Below are positions 26,903 through 36,014 of a DNA stretch of 64,000 bases, piece after piece. The notes below the pieces were generated by a model. It saw nothing but the letters and a program-made list of their open reading frames with translations, was not told where the DNA came from and ran no database searches. Each line of letters opens with the position of its first letter. Position 1 is the first letter of the stretch. Source of the stretch: CBDDDW01 sp965226805. Lineage in GTDB: Bacteria > Chloroflexota > Dehalococcoidia > Lucifugimonadales > JAGWBF01. The stretch lies in the NCBI GenBank assembly GCA_965226805.1, contig CBDDDW010000029.1, positions 310,001-374,000 of the forward strand, written 5' to 3'. The translations under genes were made by a program, and so were the position numbers.

Positions 26903-27180
26903 TCCCCCTCACCCTGACCCTCTCCCATCAAGGGAGAGGGAATGTGCTCCTCTCCTCAGTCATTTCCCCCCATACGGAGTCAGGCAGTTCCCCCTCTCCT
27001 TGTGGGAGGGAGCCCACCCTCACCCTCTCCCATAAAAGCATCACTCGAGAGAGAATGCGGCCTCCCTCAGTCATCTTCCGCTATGGAGTCAAATAGGTCC
27101 CCCTCCCCTTGCGGGAGGGAGCTAGAGGGAGGGGGCATACCCTCACCCCTGACCCACGCCGATCAAGGGGAGTCACGCAA
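26903..27180. repeat. CCCTCACCCT / CCCTCTCCC hairpin repeat tract
   Basis: The tract after the NHL gene holds several CCCTCACCC-GGGAGGG units. The clearest is CCCTCTCCCATCAAGGGAG continuing to AGGG at 26918-26940, a perfect nine-base stem with a five-base loop. Its left edge, TCTAAGCTGGCGTTC, also follows the other NHL copy, so the tract was part of the duplicated block. No gene is visible here. Confidence 0.7.
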
Positions 27181-27253
27181 CTAACCCCCAGAACGCACTT
27201 GTCCTTGGCTCATAGTGCAGGGAGGTACACTGGGCGATCATACAGGGATAGTT

Positions 27254-27259
27254 TATAAT
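27254..27259 (+). promoter_or_regulatory. -10 box TATAAT upstream of the formamidase gene
   Basis: A perfect TATAAT lies 40 bp before the ATG at 27299. A matching -35 is weak (CTGGGC region), so activity may need an activator or the call may be chance. Confidence 0.35.
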
Positions 27260-27298
27260 GCACGTGTTCGCACGACACATCGCTTATAGGAGGTCAGG

Positions 27299-28408
27299 AT
27301 GAAAAGCATCGAGGTGGACTACTCAAAGAGGTGCGGTGACGAACCCACGAAGGGACATAACCGGTGGCACCCGGATATACCGCCCGCCGTTGAAGTGGAG
27401 GAGGGGGAGGAGGTCGTTCTCCAGACCCGCGACGCCTTCGATGGAGGAATCACGCCCAACTCGACTCCTGAAAACCTCATGCAGACCGTGAACCTGAACC
27501 TGGTTCACCCACTGACCGGGCCTGTCTTCGTGAAAGGTGCGGAGCCCGGGGACCTCCTAGAGATAAACACTCTGAACATCGAGTCCGCCAAATGGGGCTT
27601 CACCGCCATCATTCCGGGGTTCGGATTTCTGCGCGACCTGTACCCGGAGCCCTTCATCTTCCACTGGAACATCAGTGACGGCTACGCCGAATCGCCCGGC
27701 CTGCCCGGGGTGCGAATCCCCGGAGCGCCCTTCATGGGCACCATTGGAGTAGCGCTCTCCCGGAAGCTGAGCCAGGAGGTCATGCTGCGGGAAGAGGAGC
27801 TACGTCACCGTGGCGGGTTCGTGCTCGGGCCGGAGCCGGCCGATGCCTGTCCGGGATATGAGCCGCTGGCCTCGGAAGGGCTGCGCACCGTTCCCCCGCG
27901 GGAGAACGGCGGCAACGTGGACATCAAGCAGCTCACCGCGGGCACAAAGCTGTTTCTGCCCGTGTTCACAGAAGGCGCCCTCTTTTCCGCCGGGGACGCC
28001 CACTTCGCCCAGGGAGACTCGGAATGCTGCGGGACCGCCGTCGAGATGGCCTGCACCCTGCACGTCAGCTTCCAGGTACGCAAGGGCGAGGCAGCCCGCC
28101 GCAATATCAACTTCCCCTTCTTCGAGCGCGACGGCTACTTCATGCCCCCGGAGATGGCGGTCCCCAAGCGGTTCCTCGCGGCAACTGGTATGTCCATCGC
28201 CGACGGCGTCAACGAGGCGGAGAACGCTACCCTGTCGGCGAGACAGGCCCTCTTGCATATGATTCAACTGCTGATGGAGCGAGGCTGGTCGAGACAGCAG
28301 GCCTATGGCATCTGTAGCGTGGCAGTTGACTTAAAGATCAGTGAGATGGTGGACGTGCCGAACTTCGTAGTGTCCGCTTTTCTGCCTTTGGACATATTCG
28401 TAGGCTAG
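27299..28408 (+). CDS. Acetamidase/formamidase family protein
   Basis: This 369-residue protein is in the FmdA/AmdA family, zinc-type amidases that release ammonia from formamide, acetamide or similar short amides. Marks are HNRWHPDIPPAVEV, HPLTGPVFVKGAEPGDLLEI, the metal/active-site segment GDAHFAQGDSECCGTAVEM, and the C-terminal SVAVDLKISEMVD. AGGAGG precedes ATG 27299. It stands alone on the plus strand after the repeat tract. With the amidase at 4006 it fits a cell that scavenges nitrogen from amides. An FmdB-like regulator protein occurs at 42960 but is far away. Confidence 0.9.
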   Translation: MKSIEVDYSKRCGDEPTKGHNRWHPDIPPAVEVEEGEEVVLQTRDAFDGGITPNSTPENLMQTVNLNLVHPLTGPVFVKGAEPGDLLEINTLNIESAKWGFTAIIPGFGFLRDLYPEPFIFHWNISDGYAESPGLPGVRIPGAPFMGTIGVALSRKLSQEVMLREEELRHRGGFVLGPEPADACPGYEPLASEGLRTVPPRENGGNVDIKQLTAGTKLFLPVFTEGALFSAGDAHFAQGDSECCGTAVEMACTLHVSFQVRKGEAARRNINFPFFERDGYFMPPEMAVPKRFLAATGMSIADGVNEAENATLSARQALLHMIQLLMERGWSRQQAYGICSVAVDLKISEMVDVPNFVVSAFLPLDIFVG

Positions 28409-28482
28409 ATGACCGGGGAGTGTCTGGTCTTCGGCCATACTCGCCGACACAGCGGGGATGGCCACCAGGGACCGGAGCCCGT

Positions 28483-29619
28483 TCAGTCGAGTAACCCGTA
28501 CAACCTGCCGGAGTTCTCACAAGTGATCTTGCGCCTCGCGGTAGCGCCCAGGCTACCGAGGTCTCCTTCGATCACATCCAGGGAGTCGGGCCAGGTGCCA
28601 TCGGGATGGGGATAGTCGGAACCCCACAGGATGTTGTCCTCGCCTACCAGGTCCACAAACGAGGCGATCATCGGGTCATGCTGGTATGTGGTGTATCCCT
28701 GGCGGCGCCAGTATTCACTGGGCTTCAGCGAGAAGCTTAGATGCTCGAACTGGTCGTCGTACTCCTCGTCCATCCGTGCCAATACATGGGGAATCCATGT
28801 AGCGCCGCACTCGCCGAGCACGAACTTCAACCCAGGGTTCCGCTCCAGGGCTCCAGAAAAGACGATGCTCGCCAGGTACTCCGAGCCTGCGAGCTGTGCC
28901 ATGGTCAGCTTGGTGGCCCTGTACTCGGTGGCGTACTCCCTGGCCATAGCCTCGTCCAGGGGCGGCCTGGATGGAAAGCCCAGGGTGTGGAAGGAGATGG
29001 GCATGCCGCACTCGTCGGCAGCCGCCCACAGGGGGTCCCAGTGCCGGTGCCAGATGGGCCTCGATGCCGTGGAGACGGCGAAGTCGGCTCCTTTCAGCCC
29101 CAGTCCGGCGGCCCGACGCAGCTCCGAGGCGGCGATCTCCGCATCGTCATTGGGGATGCACGCGAGGGCTGCGAAACGCTTTGGGTCGGCCTTGCAGAAG
29201 CCGGCTACCCAGGTGTTGTAGGTACGATATACCTCGGCTCGCAGCTCCGGGTCCTCGAGCAACGACCCCAGGCCTAGAATGGGGTACATAACCTCGGCGT
29301 CTACCCCGTCGATCTCCTGATCTCTTATTCGCAGCTCTGGATCTGTGGGGTGAGGTTCTCCCCCGAAGAAACCGGCCTCATACATGCGGTCTATTCGCTT
29401 GGCGACACCACGCTTGGGCAGCTCCATACTGGCCAGCACGGCGCCGAGGGGAATGGATGCCAGATCCCTGCCCTCGGCGAACCATCGTTTGCCATGCTCG
29501 GTGTCACTCACCTGTGGAGCCGCGTCCCTCCATTTCGCGGGTACGTTGTCCACGAAGAGATCCTGGGGGAGCCACCTCAGGTCGATATGGCTGTCACCAG
29601 AGATTATCTTGTAATTCAT
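28483..29619 (-). CDS. Amidohydrolase-2 family hydrolase (subtype A)
   Basis: This 378-residue TIM-barrel enzyme shows IISGDSHIDLRWLPQDLF at the start, SFHTLGFPSRPP in the middle, LGECGATWIPHVLARMDEEY and LWGSDYPHPDGTWPDS. These give the usual His, Glu and Asp metal or proton-transfer residues of the family. It is closer to the gene at 46725-47879 than to the two subtype B genes, sharing the ending RRKITCENxxRLYGL. It is transcribed toward the formamidase gene. The substrate is unknown; decarboxylation or ring hydrolysis of an aromatic acid is possible by family analogy. Confidence 0.87.
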   Translation of the reverse strand: MNYKIISGDSHIDLRWLPQDLFVDNVPAKWRDAAPQVSDTEHGKRWFAEGRDLASIPLGAVLASMELPKRGVAKRIDRMYEAGFFGGEPHPTDPELRIRDQEIDGVDAEVMYPILGLGSLLEDPELRAEVYRTYNTWVAGFCKADPKRFAALACIPNDDAEIAASELRRAAGLGLKGADFAVSTASRPIWHRHWDPLWAAADECGMPISFHTLGFPSRPPLDEAMAREYATEYRATKLTMAQLAGSEYLASIVFSGALERNPGLKFVLGECGATWIPHVLARMDEEYDDQFEHLSFSLKPSEYWRRQGYTTYQHDPMIASFVDLVGEDNILWGSDYPHPDGTWPDSLDVIEGDLGSLGATARRKITCENSGRLYGLLD

Positions 29620-29683
29620 GTCCCTAGGCTGTTCAGAGGATCGTACGACTACTCTACTCCACCAGATTCTTCAGTCGCCCGCC

Positions 29684-29890
29684 CTAGCAAGGTCGTGAAA
29701 AACCTTTCCGACCATCCCCCTGACCCCCTTCCCTTCGATAGACTCAGGACATGCCGGGCCAGGAAGGGGGAAGAATTTACATCTGAGAGACACCCCTTCG
29801 GCTGGCTCGGGGCAGGCTCTCATCCGCCTGAGGCGGACCGTCAAAGGGGCTTTGCCCCTCTGCACACCCCTTTCTTCCGGAGCCTGCTAA
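29684..29890 (-). repeat. MITE-like dispersed repeat, copy 3 (longest)
   Basis: In inverted orientation to copies 1 and 2, this 207-bp copy starts CTAGCAAGGTCGTGAAAAAC and ends TTCCGGAGCCTGCTAAAG. The core GGGGCTTTGCCCCTCTGCA is shared. It carries an extra internal segment with CCGCCTGAGGCGG. Its right end overlaps the stop codon of the cupin gene at 29887-29889. Confidence 0.75.
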
Positions 29891-30324
29891 AGGAACTCTA
29901 CCCCGTAGCTTTGGGTGATGGCCATGATTTTCTCCGCATCGTCTCCCGCCGCGGCAACTTCCTCCAGTAGCCTCTCCACCAGCGGTGGTGAGGTCATCAC
30001 GATTACTTTCAACGGATTGTCGCCGTCGTTCCTTAGATCATGAGGGATACCCCGGGGGCCCAAGACATAACCACCGGGGCCCACCGTCACGGTCTCGTCG
30101 CCCACCTGGATTGTCATTTCTCCCTCAAGGACGAAGGTGGCCTCTTCCTCGTTTTGGTGTGTGTGGAGGGGCACGGTGAAGTGAGGTGCGAATACTATCT
30201 CCGTGAAGTCGTAGGCGTTCCCGGTTTGTTCAGCTCCGGCCTTTATAACGAGCCGCTGACCCTGGAAATCCATGACCTTTCCTTCTCCGGGCCGACGTAT
30301 GACCCCCTTACCCATTGCAGTCAT
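29887..30324 (-). CDS. Cupin-domain protein
   Basis: This 145-residue single cupin has the metal-binding first motif in VPLHTHQNEEEATFVLEGE and the second in GPRGIPHDLRNDG. Such small cupins act as dioxygenases, isomerases or binding proteins. ATG 30324 is chosen because GAGGAGG lies just upstream. The stop codon lies in the terminal repeat of the MITE-like element, so the original C-terminus may have been changed slightly by that insertion. It is divergent from the LLM gene. The substrate cannot be told. Confidence 0.82.
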   Translation of the reverse strand: MTAMGKGVIRRPGEGKVMDFQGQRLVIKAGAEQTGNAYDFTEIVFAPHFTVPLHTHQNEEEATFVLEGEMTIQVGDETVTVGPGGYVLGPRGIPHDLRNDGDNPLKVIVMTSPPLVERLLEEVAAAGDDAEKIMAITQSYGVEFL

Positions 30325-30588
30325 AACTGACCTCCTCTGTTCCAATCGGGGAGACTTGCACCAACCCTGGCAGTTAGGCCTCTCCCACCCTGCCCACTTT
30401 CAGCGGTAATGCTATGCCCGTGGTACCTGGCTGTCAACCCCGGTCCACTCCTTCGATGGGAGCGCTCAGGCGTGGGGTGGGTGGCATGTATATGTGTTGC
30501 CGTCGTGCGCTGCGCCTGTTAAGATTTACCTGCCTTGATCGCCCGCACGTGGCGGTGTGTCCCGACGCTAAATGAAGGAGGGTGCGGC

Positions 30589-31827
30589 ATGAAAATCTCG
30601 ATGTTCCACCTGATGCCGTATCGTGACCTGCCCGCCGACTTCGAGGATCGCTATCCGTCCGTATGGGTGAATATCCCATGGTCTGAGGTCGCCGACGCTG
30701 AAAGTGTGGGCCGGTACTACAGCTGGAGCCTGGACGAGCTGGAATATGCCGATGAGATGGGGTTGGACGGGATCGGCGTCAGCGAGCATCACCAAAGCGC
30801 TTACGGGATGACCCCGTCGCCCAACATCATGGCGGGGGCGCTGGCCCGGAGCACCAAGAACGCCGCATTGATAGTCTTGGGGTCTTCTTTACCGACAACC
30901 GACCCGCCACAACGTATCGCTGAAGAGTACGCCATGATCGACTGCCTCAGCGGGGGCCGACTGGTGGCCGGGATGCCCGTGGGAGGGGCGGCCGACCTGG
31001 GCTTCTGCTACGGTGTTCCTCCCCTGGAGCATCGGGAGCGGTTCCAGGAAGCTCATGACCTGATAGTCCAGGCCTGGACACGCCCGGAGGTGTTCACCTT
31101 CAACGGCAGGTATACACAGCTCCGCTACGTCAATACCTGGCCGAGACCCGTCCAGAAGCCCCATCCCCCCATCTGGATACCGGGTATCGGTACCGCCAGC
31201 ACCTGGGATTTCGCTGCCCGGCACGACCGCTCTTACTGCCTCCTGAGCTTCTGGTCCAAAGATTTAAGCCAGGAGGTAATGGACAGCTACTGGGAGCGCG
31301 TTGACGAGCTGGGCAAGGACAGGAATCCGTATCGAGCCGGACTTCTTCAGATAGTGGCAGTGTCCGAGTCCGACGCCAGGGCCGAAGAGGAGTATTTCGA
31401 CCATATCAGGTATTTCTACGACAAGTGTCTTCACATCCCCTCATACCACATGGGAGCACCGGGTTACCTGGACTATGAGAGCCTGGTCCGGTCCACCGTG
31501 TCTCAGGTGGGACGAATACCGCAAATGATGGCCGAGCGCAAGGAGTGGAAGTTCAAGGACTACGTGGACAACGGGTTCGTCATAGCGGGCAGTCCCTCAT
31601 CGGTGGCCGACCAACTGAGGGATGCCGCAGGCAGACTCCGCTTCGGTAACTTGATGGTGATGCTTCATATCGGCTCCATGCCCCACGAGCTTACCAAAAA
31701 GAACATAGCTCTCTTCGCCGAGGAGGTCATGCCCCGATTACGCCAAGTATGGGACGACGAAGGATGGGAGAACCACTGGTGGCCGAAAGGGTTGCGGGAA
31801 CCGGCCGGATCGGCGCCGGCTCGATAA
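30589..31827 (+). CDS. Luciferase-like (LLM) flavin-dependent oxidoreductase
   Basis: This 412-residue protein belongs to the bacterial luciferase-like flavin monooxygenase family, which uses reduced FMN or F420 to oxidise organic substrates. Marks are the strand-1 start MKISMFHLMPYRDLP, GIGVSEHHQSAYGMTPSPNI, AEEYAMIDCLSGGRLVAGMP, and PHPPIWIPGIGTAST. ATG 30589 follows GAAGGAGGG; the frame opens earlier at 30535 without support. It is followed after about 100 bp by an alpha/beta hydrolase, a pairing that would suit oxidation then ester or C-C hydrolysis. The flavin and substrate are not determined. Confidence 0.9.
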   Translation: MKISMFHLMPYRDLPADFEDRYPSVWVNIPWSEVADAESVGRYYSWSLDELEYADEMGLDGIGVSEHHQSAYGMTPSPNIMAGALARSTKNAALIVLGSSLPTTDPPQRIAEEYAMIDCLSGGRLVAGMPVGGAADLGFCYGVPPLEHRERFQEAHDLIVQAWTRPEVFTFNGRYTQLRYVNTWPRPVQKPHPPIWIPGIGTASTWDFAARHDRSYCLLSFWSKDLSQEVMDSYWERVDELGKDRNPYRAGLLQIVAVSESDARAEEEYFDHIRYFYDKCLHIPSYHMGAPGYLDYESLVRSTVSQVGRIPQMMAERKEWKFKDYVDNGFVIAGSPSSVADQLRDAAGRLRFGNLMVMLHIGSMPHELTKKNIALFAEEVMPRLRQVWDDEGWENHWWPKGLREPAGSAPAR

Positions 31828-31928
31828 CACGAGCCCGAGGGCGTCGCCCTTAGCAAACGCCCTGCAAAGACTGTCTCCTACACACCACATCGTCGAAAAA
31901 TCACTGCCAGCCCGGAGGTCGTACTCTC

Positions 31929-32720
31929 ATGGTAGCCAAAACTACAAGAACCCTCATGGCCTTCAACGACCTGGTAGAGACCCACGTGATGGTGGCCGGA
32001 AGCGGACCGCCCGTGGTGTTTCTCGCGGGCGCTGGAGGACTCACCTGGGACGTTCTGTTGGACGATCTCACCGAGAACTTCACCGTTTACGCCCCATATT
32101 TCCCCGGCTCAGCCGGTGATCCGGACGCCATCCGTCACATTCATGACTGGTGGGACCTGGTGCTCTATCACTACGAGCTATTCGATAAACTGGGGCTGCG
32201 TTCTCCACCAGTTGTCGGCTATTCGTTCGGTGGAATGATCGCGGCAGAGCTTGCGGCTACCAATCCCGAGCGGGTGAGCAAGCTGGTCCTCATAGCCGCA
32301 GCCGGTCTCTGGCGGGACGACCAGCCGATCGGGGACTGGATGGGACTGCCGATTGACGACATCATCGGGCGCACATTTGTGGACCCGGAAGGGCCAGTTG
32401 CTCAAGCAGAATTCACTATGCCGGAAGACCCCGAGGAACTACGAAAAAAGATCATTTACTGGACCTGGGCGCTCGGCTGCAGCGGGAAATTTGTGTGGCC
32501 GATACCTGACAAAGGGCTCCGGCGGCGAATTCACCGGATCACCGCGCCCTCCTTGATAATCTGGGGCAAGCAGGACAGATTGGTGCCGCCTGTGTACGCC
32601 GAGGAGTTTCACAGTCTCCTCAAGAACTCCCGCGTCGAGCTGATCGACCAGGCGGCCCACCTTGTTCAGCGGGACCAACGGGAACAGGTCAGCGGACTGG
32701 TGAGCGATTTCCTGAAGTAG
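31929..32720 (+). CDS. Alpha/beta hydrolase
   Basis: This 263-residue hydrolase has the nucleophile elbow VGYSFGGM (Ser), the acid in IIWGKQDRLVPP (Asp) and the base in IDQAAHLVQRDQ (His). The oxyanion region is VVFLAGAGGLTWD, slightly unusual for having no HG dipeptide. It resembles C-C bond hydrolases and esterases of aromatic breakdown pathways. It lies between the LLM oxygenase and an amidohydrolase on the same strand, so it may take part in one pathway. No signal peptide is seen. Confidence 0.87.
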   Translation: MVAKTTRTLMAFNDLVETHVMVAGSGPPVVFLAGAGGLTWDVLLDDLTENFTVYAPYFPGSAGDPDAIRHIHDWWDLVLYHYELFDKLGLRSPPVVGYSFGGMIAAELAATNPERVSKLVLIAAAGLWRDDQPIGDWMGLPIDDIIGRTFVDPEGPVAQAEFTMPEDPEELRKKIIYWTWALGCSGKFVWPIPDKGLRRRIHRITAPSLIIWGKQDRLVPPVYAEEFHSLLKNSRVELIDQAAHLVQRDQREQVSGLVSDFLK

Positions 32721-32748
32721 CGGCACCCACGCAGGGCGCGGACGCACG

Positions 32749-32778
32749 TTGACACAGTTCAGGGGCCGGTTGTATGGT
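32749..32778 (+). promoter_or_regulatory. Putative sigma-70 promoter for the 32838 amidohydrolase
   Basis: A perfect TTGACA is followed after 18 bases by TATGGT, about 60 bp upstream of the ATG at 32838. It indicates that this gene has its own start of transcription. Confidence 0.45.
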
Positions 32779-32837
32779 TACAGATACGATTTGGCTGTAG
32801 AGTCTCAGACAGACCAGGTACGGATAGAGGGATCGCA

Positions 32838-33959
32838 ATGGACAGTTACAGGATAATATCGTCGGATAGTCACGTGGTTGAGTTGCCGGACCTGTGGACC
32901 AGCAGGGTCGAGCCGGAGTTCCGAGACCGGGCGCCAAGCCTTGTCACGATGGAAGATGGGAGCGAATGGCTATTCTGCGACGGCCACAAGATGGTCAGCA
33001 TCGCGGCTGGGGGGCAGGCAGGCAAGAGGTTCGACGACCCGGAGAATTTGTCGATCTCCGGTACGGTTGACGACGTGCGGTGTGGGGGATACATCCCAGA
33101 GGAGCAGATCAGAGACATGGATGCCGACGGCGTGGACGTAAACATACTGTACCCGACAGTCGGTCTCTTTCTCTACAGCGTCCCTGACAGCGATCTCCTG
33201 ACGGCTGTCTTTAGGGCGTACAACGACTGGGTCTCCGAGTTCTGCACACCCTACCCGGACCGGCTGAAGGGCATCGCCATGCTCAATGTCGACGACGTGG
33301 CTTCAGCGGCAAGTGAGCTGCGGCGCTGCGCCAAAATGGGGCTGGCCGGAGCCATGATCACCGTGGCTCCCACCGAAGAAAGACCCTACAGCTTGCCTGA
33401 GTACGAACCACTCTGGGCCACCGCTCAGGATATGGACATGCCCCTTAGCCTGCACCTCGCCACGAACCGGCCGAGCCCGGGAGCCCAAATAGCGGATATC
33501 GAGACAATGCGGCCATCCTTCGTGTGCAACACCGAGCATTGGGTCCGGATGTCCCTGGCCGATATGATCTTCAGCGGGGTCTTCGAGCGCTATCCGAGTC
33601 TACAGGTAGGCTCTGTGGAGCACGATGCATCCTGGGCCCCCCATTTTCTGGACAAGATGAACGTGGTCTACAACGAGAGAGCCCGCGAGATAACCCCGTA
33701 CCGGTTCAAGGAGGACCTTCTTCCCAGCGACTACTTCCGCCGCAACGTGTTTGTCAGCTTCCAGGACGATGCCACCGCCATCCGGTATAGGCATGACATC
33801 GGCGTGGACAACATAATGTTTGGCTCGGATTATCCACACCCGGAGTCCACCTTCCCCCGTACGCGGGAGATCCTCGAGGAGATTCTGGTGGACTGCACCG
33901 CGGAGGAGAAGGCCAAGATCGCGGGCGCAAACGCCGCGAGGGTGTACCATCTCGATTAG
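32838..33959 (+). CDS. Amidohydrolase-2 family hydrolase (subtype B)
   Basis: This 373-residue enzyme is a close paralogue of the one at 22082-23197. Shared marks are IISSDSHVVELPDLW, SLHLATNRPSPGAQI, VEHDASWAPHFLDKM, and FGSDYPHPESTFPRTREILE. ATG 32838 has GAGGGAT upstream. Where the other copy has DNH this one has DSH at the first metal position, the more common form. A promoter candidate lies directly upstream. It is transcribed toward the alcohol dehydrogenase on the other strand. Two subtype B copies 10 kb apart may serve different substrates. Confidence 0.88.
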   Translation: MDSYRIISSDSHVVELPDLWTSRVEPEFRDRAPSLVTMEDGSEWLFCDGHKMVSIAAGGQAGKRFDDPENLSISGTVDDVRCGGYIPEEQIRDMDADGVDVNILYPTVGLFLYSVPDSDLLTAVFRAYNDWVSEFCTPYPDRLKGIAMLNVDDVASAASELRRCAKMGLAGAMITVAPTEERPYSLPEYEPLWATAQDMDMPLSLHLATNRPSPGAQIADIETMRPSFVCNTEHWVRMSLADMIFSGVFERYPSLQVGSVEHDASWAPHFLDKMNVVYNERAREITPYRFKEDLLPSDYFRRNVFVSFQDDATAIRYRHDIGVDNIMFGSDYPHPESTFPRTREILEEILVDCTAEEKAKIAGANAARVYHLD

Positions 33960-34124
33960 CGGCCAACGTTCTTGGCTCTGCACAGTGGCGAAAGCTGTAA
34001 AACCATTCGGGGCTGGTACGTCATCCAAATAGACCCTGCTCGTCTGGGCGGCCGACCGGCCACAGCTCACCGGGCTTCATTGATCGAGCGGCCCAGAAGT
34101 AGGACTGGCCCGAGCTCTGCCCCC

Positions 34125-35234
34125 TTAGGGCACCAGCACCGCTCTCGTGACCTCCGTCTGCCGCTGGTCCCACTCCGCCTGGTAGAACGCCTCGTTGATA
34201 TCCTGCAGCTTGAACCTGTGGGAGACCAGCTTGTGGAACGGCCGTTTGTGCTGGTTGCGCACGAGGAAGTCCAGTATCCTAGGCAGGATACTCGGTCTGC
34301 ATATCACTGAGCCCATGATACGTTTCCCCTTGAGCAGCCTAGCTGGATCGATAGACACCTCACGCCCGCGGATGATGTTGCCGATAACGACGAAAACTCC
34401 GCCGTAGCTCAGCATCTCGATGCCCTCCACCAGCAGCTCCGGCATGCCCACCAGCTCTATCACAATGTCAGCGCCCCTACCCATGGTCAGATCTCTCACC
34501 CGCTGGATACGGGCCTCTGCCGTGCCGTACTCTTCTATGTTGATCGTAAAGTCCGCGCCGAACTCCTCGGCCAGACGCAGGCGGTTCGGTAGTCTGTCCA
34601 ACACGATGACGCGATTGACGCCCATGTCTTTGGCAACCGCCGCGGCATTCAGACCCAGGCCACCGGCGCCCTGGATGACCACGTTCTGCCCTTGTCGGCA
34701 GCCCGCACTTATCAAGCCCTGGGTCACGGTGCCGGTAGCGCAGTTGACCGGACCCAGTATGTCGTCGTGCAGTTCGTCGGGCACGCGAAAAGCGGGCTGG
34801 CCCGGCGGCAAGTACAGGAAGTCGGCGAAGGTGCCGGTAAAATAGGGGTAGACGCCGGCGGCGCCGGTGGCGTAAAGGTTGTCGCACCAGTGGACGTCGC
34901 CCTGCAGGCACCATTGACAGCGATAGCAGGAGAAAATCCCGTAGTGCATCAGCCTGTCACCCTCTTTGATTGGTGTGCCCAGGCTGTCCGTCGTCACTCC
35001 TTCTCCAAGTTTGTACACCACACCTGTGCCCTCGTGGCCCATGACCTGACCCCCAGAAGGAAGAGGTCCCAGGACCGGGTCGCCCCGCCACATGTGGAGG
35101 TCCGAGCCGCAGATGCCCGCTTGGGTGATCTTCAATATGATGGCCCCCGGCTCAGGATCGGGCAGGTCGTACTGCCGTATCTCGTAAGGCTTCCCGTACT
35201 CCCTTAGAACCGCGACTCGTCCTTTTTCGGCCAT
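34125..35234 (-). CDS. Zinc-dependent medium-chain alcohol dehydrogenase
   Basis: This protein of about 369 residues is a zinc-type medium-chain dehydrogenase/reductase. It has the catalytic zinc Cys in AGICGSDLHMWRGD, GHEGTGVVYKLGEGV, a structural-zinc-like cysteine group in FSCYRCQWCLQGDVHWCDN, and the nucleotide motif GAGGLGLNAAAVAKDMG. I start at ATG 35234 with GAGG eight bases upstream; GTG 35243 is possible. It is separated by about 230 bp from a cupin gene on the same strand. It probably oxidises an alcohol arising in the surrounding catabolic pathways. Confidence 0.9.
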   Translation of the reverse strand: MAEKGRVAVLREYGKPYEIRQYDLPDPEPGAIILKITQAGICGSDLHMWRGDPVLGPLPSGGQVMGHEGTGVVYKLGEGVTTDSLGTPIKEGDRLMHYGIFSCYRCQWCLQGDVHWCDNLYATGAAGVYPYFTGTFADFLYLPPGQPAFRVPDELHDDILGPVNCATGTVTQGLISAGCRQGQNVVIQGAGGLGLNAAAVAKDMGVNRVIVLDRLPNRLRLAEEFGADFTINIEEYGTAEARIQRVRDLTMGRGADIVIELVGMPELLVEGIEMLSYGGVFVVIGNIIRGREVSIDPARLLKGKRIMGSVICRPSILPRILDFLVRNQHKRPFHKLVSHRFKLQDINEAFYQAEWDQRQTEVTRAVLVP

Positions 35235-35463
35235 TTCACACACCTCAAATTTTGCTATATATCCGCTTTGGGAAAAACGGGCACTTTGGAAGATACGGGA
35301 CGTCTAGGGGAATCCAGGGCTCAGGCTCGCGAATAAACTCTTCCGCTCTTGGTGAGCCCGTCGAACCACTTGCATGGCGACACTTTCGGTCAGGGGTTTG
35401 GGTTCCTCTTCGTTCTGTAGTGCCAGAGGGAACAGGCAAGCGACGGACGTGACGCTGCGAAAG

Positions 35464-35826
35464 CTAGTCGTTTACTGTGGTCGTCTTGCCCAGACCGCTT
35501 ATGCCGATATGGGACATATACGAATTCTTGGTCGCCCCGTGCCAGTGTCTCTCACCAGGGGGAATATGTATGATATCCCCCACTGTCACCTGACGCTCTT
35601 CCGTCTCTGTGGCGACGATGCCTATTCCCGCCGTGATGATCAAGATCGTATCGCTGGTGTGCTCGTGGAATTTGTTTCTGGCTCCCTTGCTGAAATTGAC
35701 CTGCGTACAGTCGAAGTCTCTGGCCATCTCAGCCGTAACAATGGGCTGAGACGTTACGGGTCCCCCCGTCATCACGGGGTGAGTGTTTGGTATCGCCTCG
35801 ACTTCACCGATTCTTACTACCTTCAT
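35464..35826 (-). CDS. Small cupin protein
   Basis: This 120-residue single cupin has KFHEHTSDTILIITAG as first motif and IIHIPPGERHWHGA as second, giving the usual His/Glu/His metal ligands. ATG 35826 follows GGAGGGTGAG; GTG 35832 lies in the same frame. It stands upstream of the alcohol dehydrogenase and diverges from an NHL gene. Its role is unknown; similar proteins assist or catalyse steps in aromatic and sugar-acid breakdown. Confidence 0.8.
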   Translation of the reverse strand: MKVVRIGEVEAIPNTHPVMTGGPVTSQPIVTAEMARDFDCTQVNFSKGARNKFHEHTSDTILIITAGIGIVATETEERQVTVGDIIHIPPGERHWHGATKNSYMSHIGISGLGKTTTVND

Positions 35827-36014
35827 GCTCACCCTCCAAACCTTGTCTTTTTATGAGTCACCGCGCGTCTCCAAGCACGGGGCTCACGCCAGAAATGATA
35901 GCACACGGACGGGGCCTGCGCACGGTGGCTGCGTTGATGGGCCACACCTACGATTTCCAGGCTGCTCATCTCTATGTTAGGATGAACCTGAATAACAAAG
36001 ACGATGGAGCGCGT

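Noticed and set aside
35787..36014. Upstream extension of the NHL gene to ATG 35787
   Set aside because: It would overlap the divergent cupin gene and its promoter region; ATG 36015 has GGAG upstream and begins the propeller.
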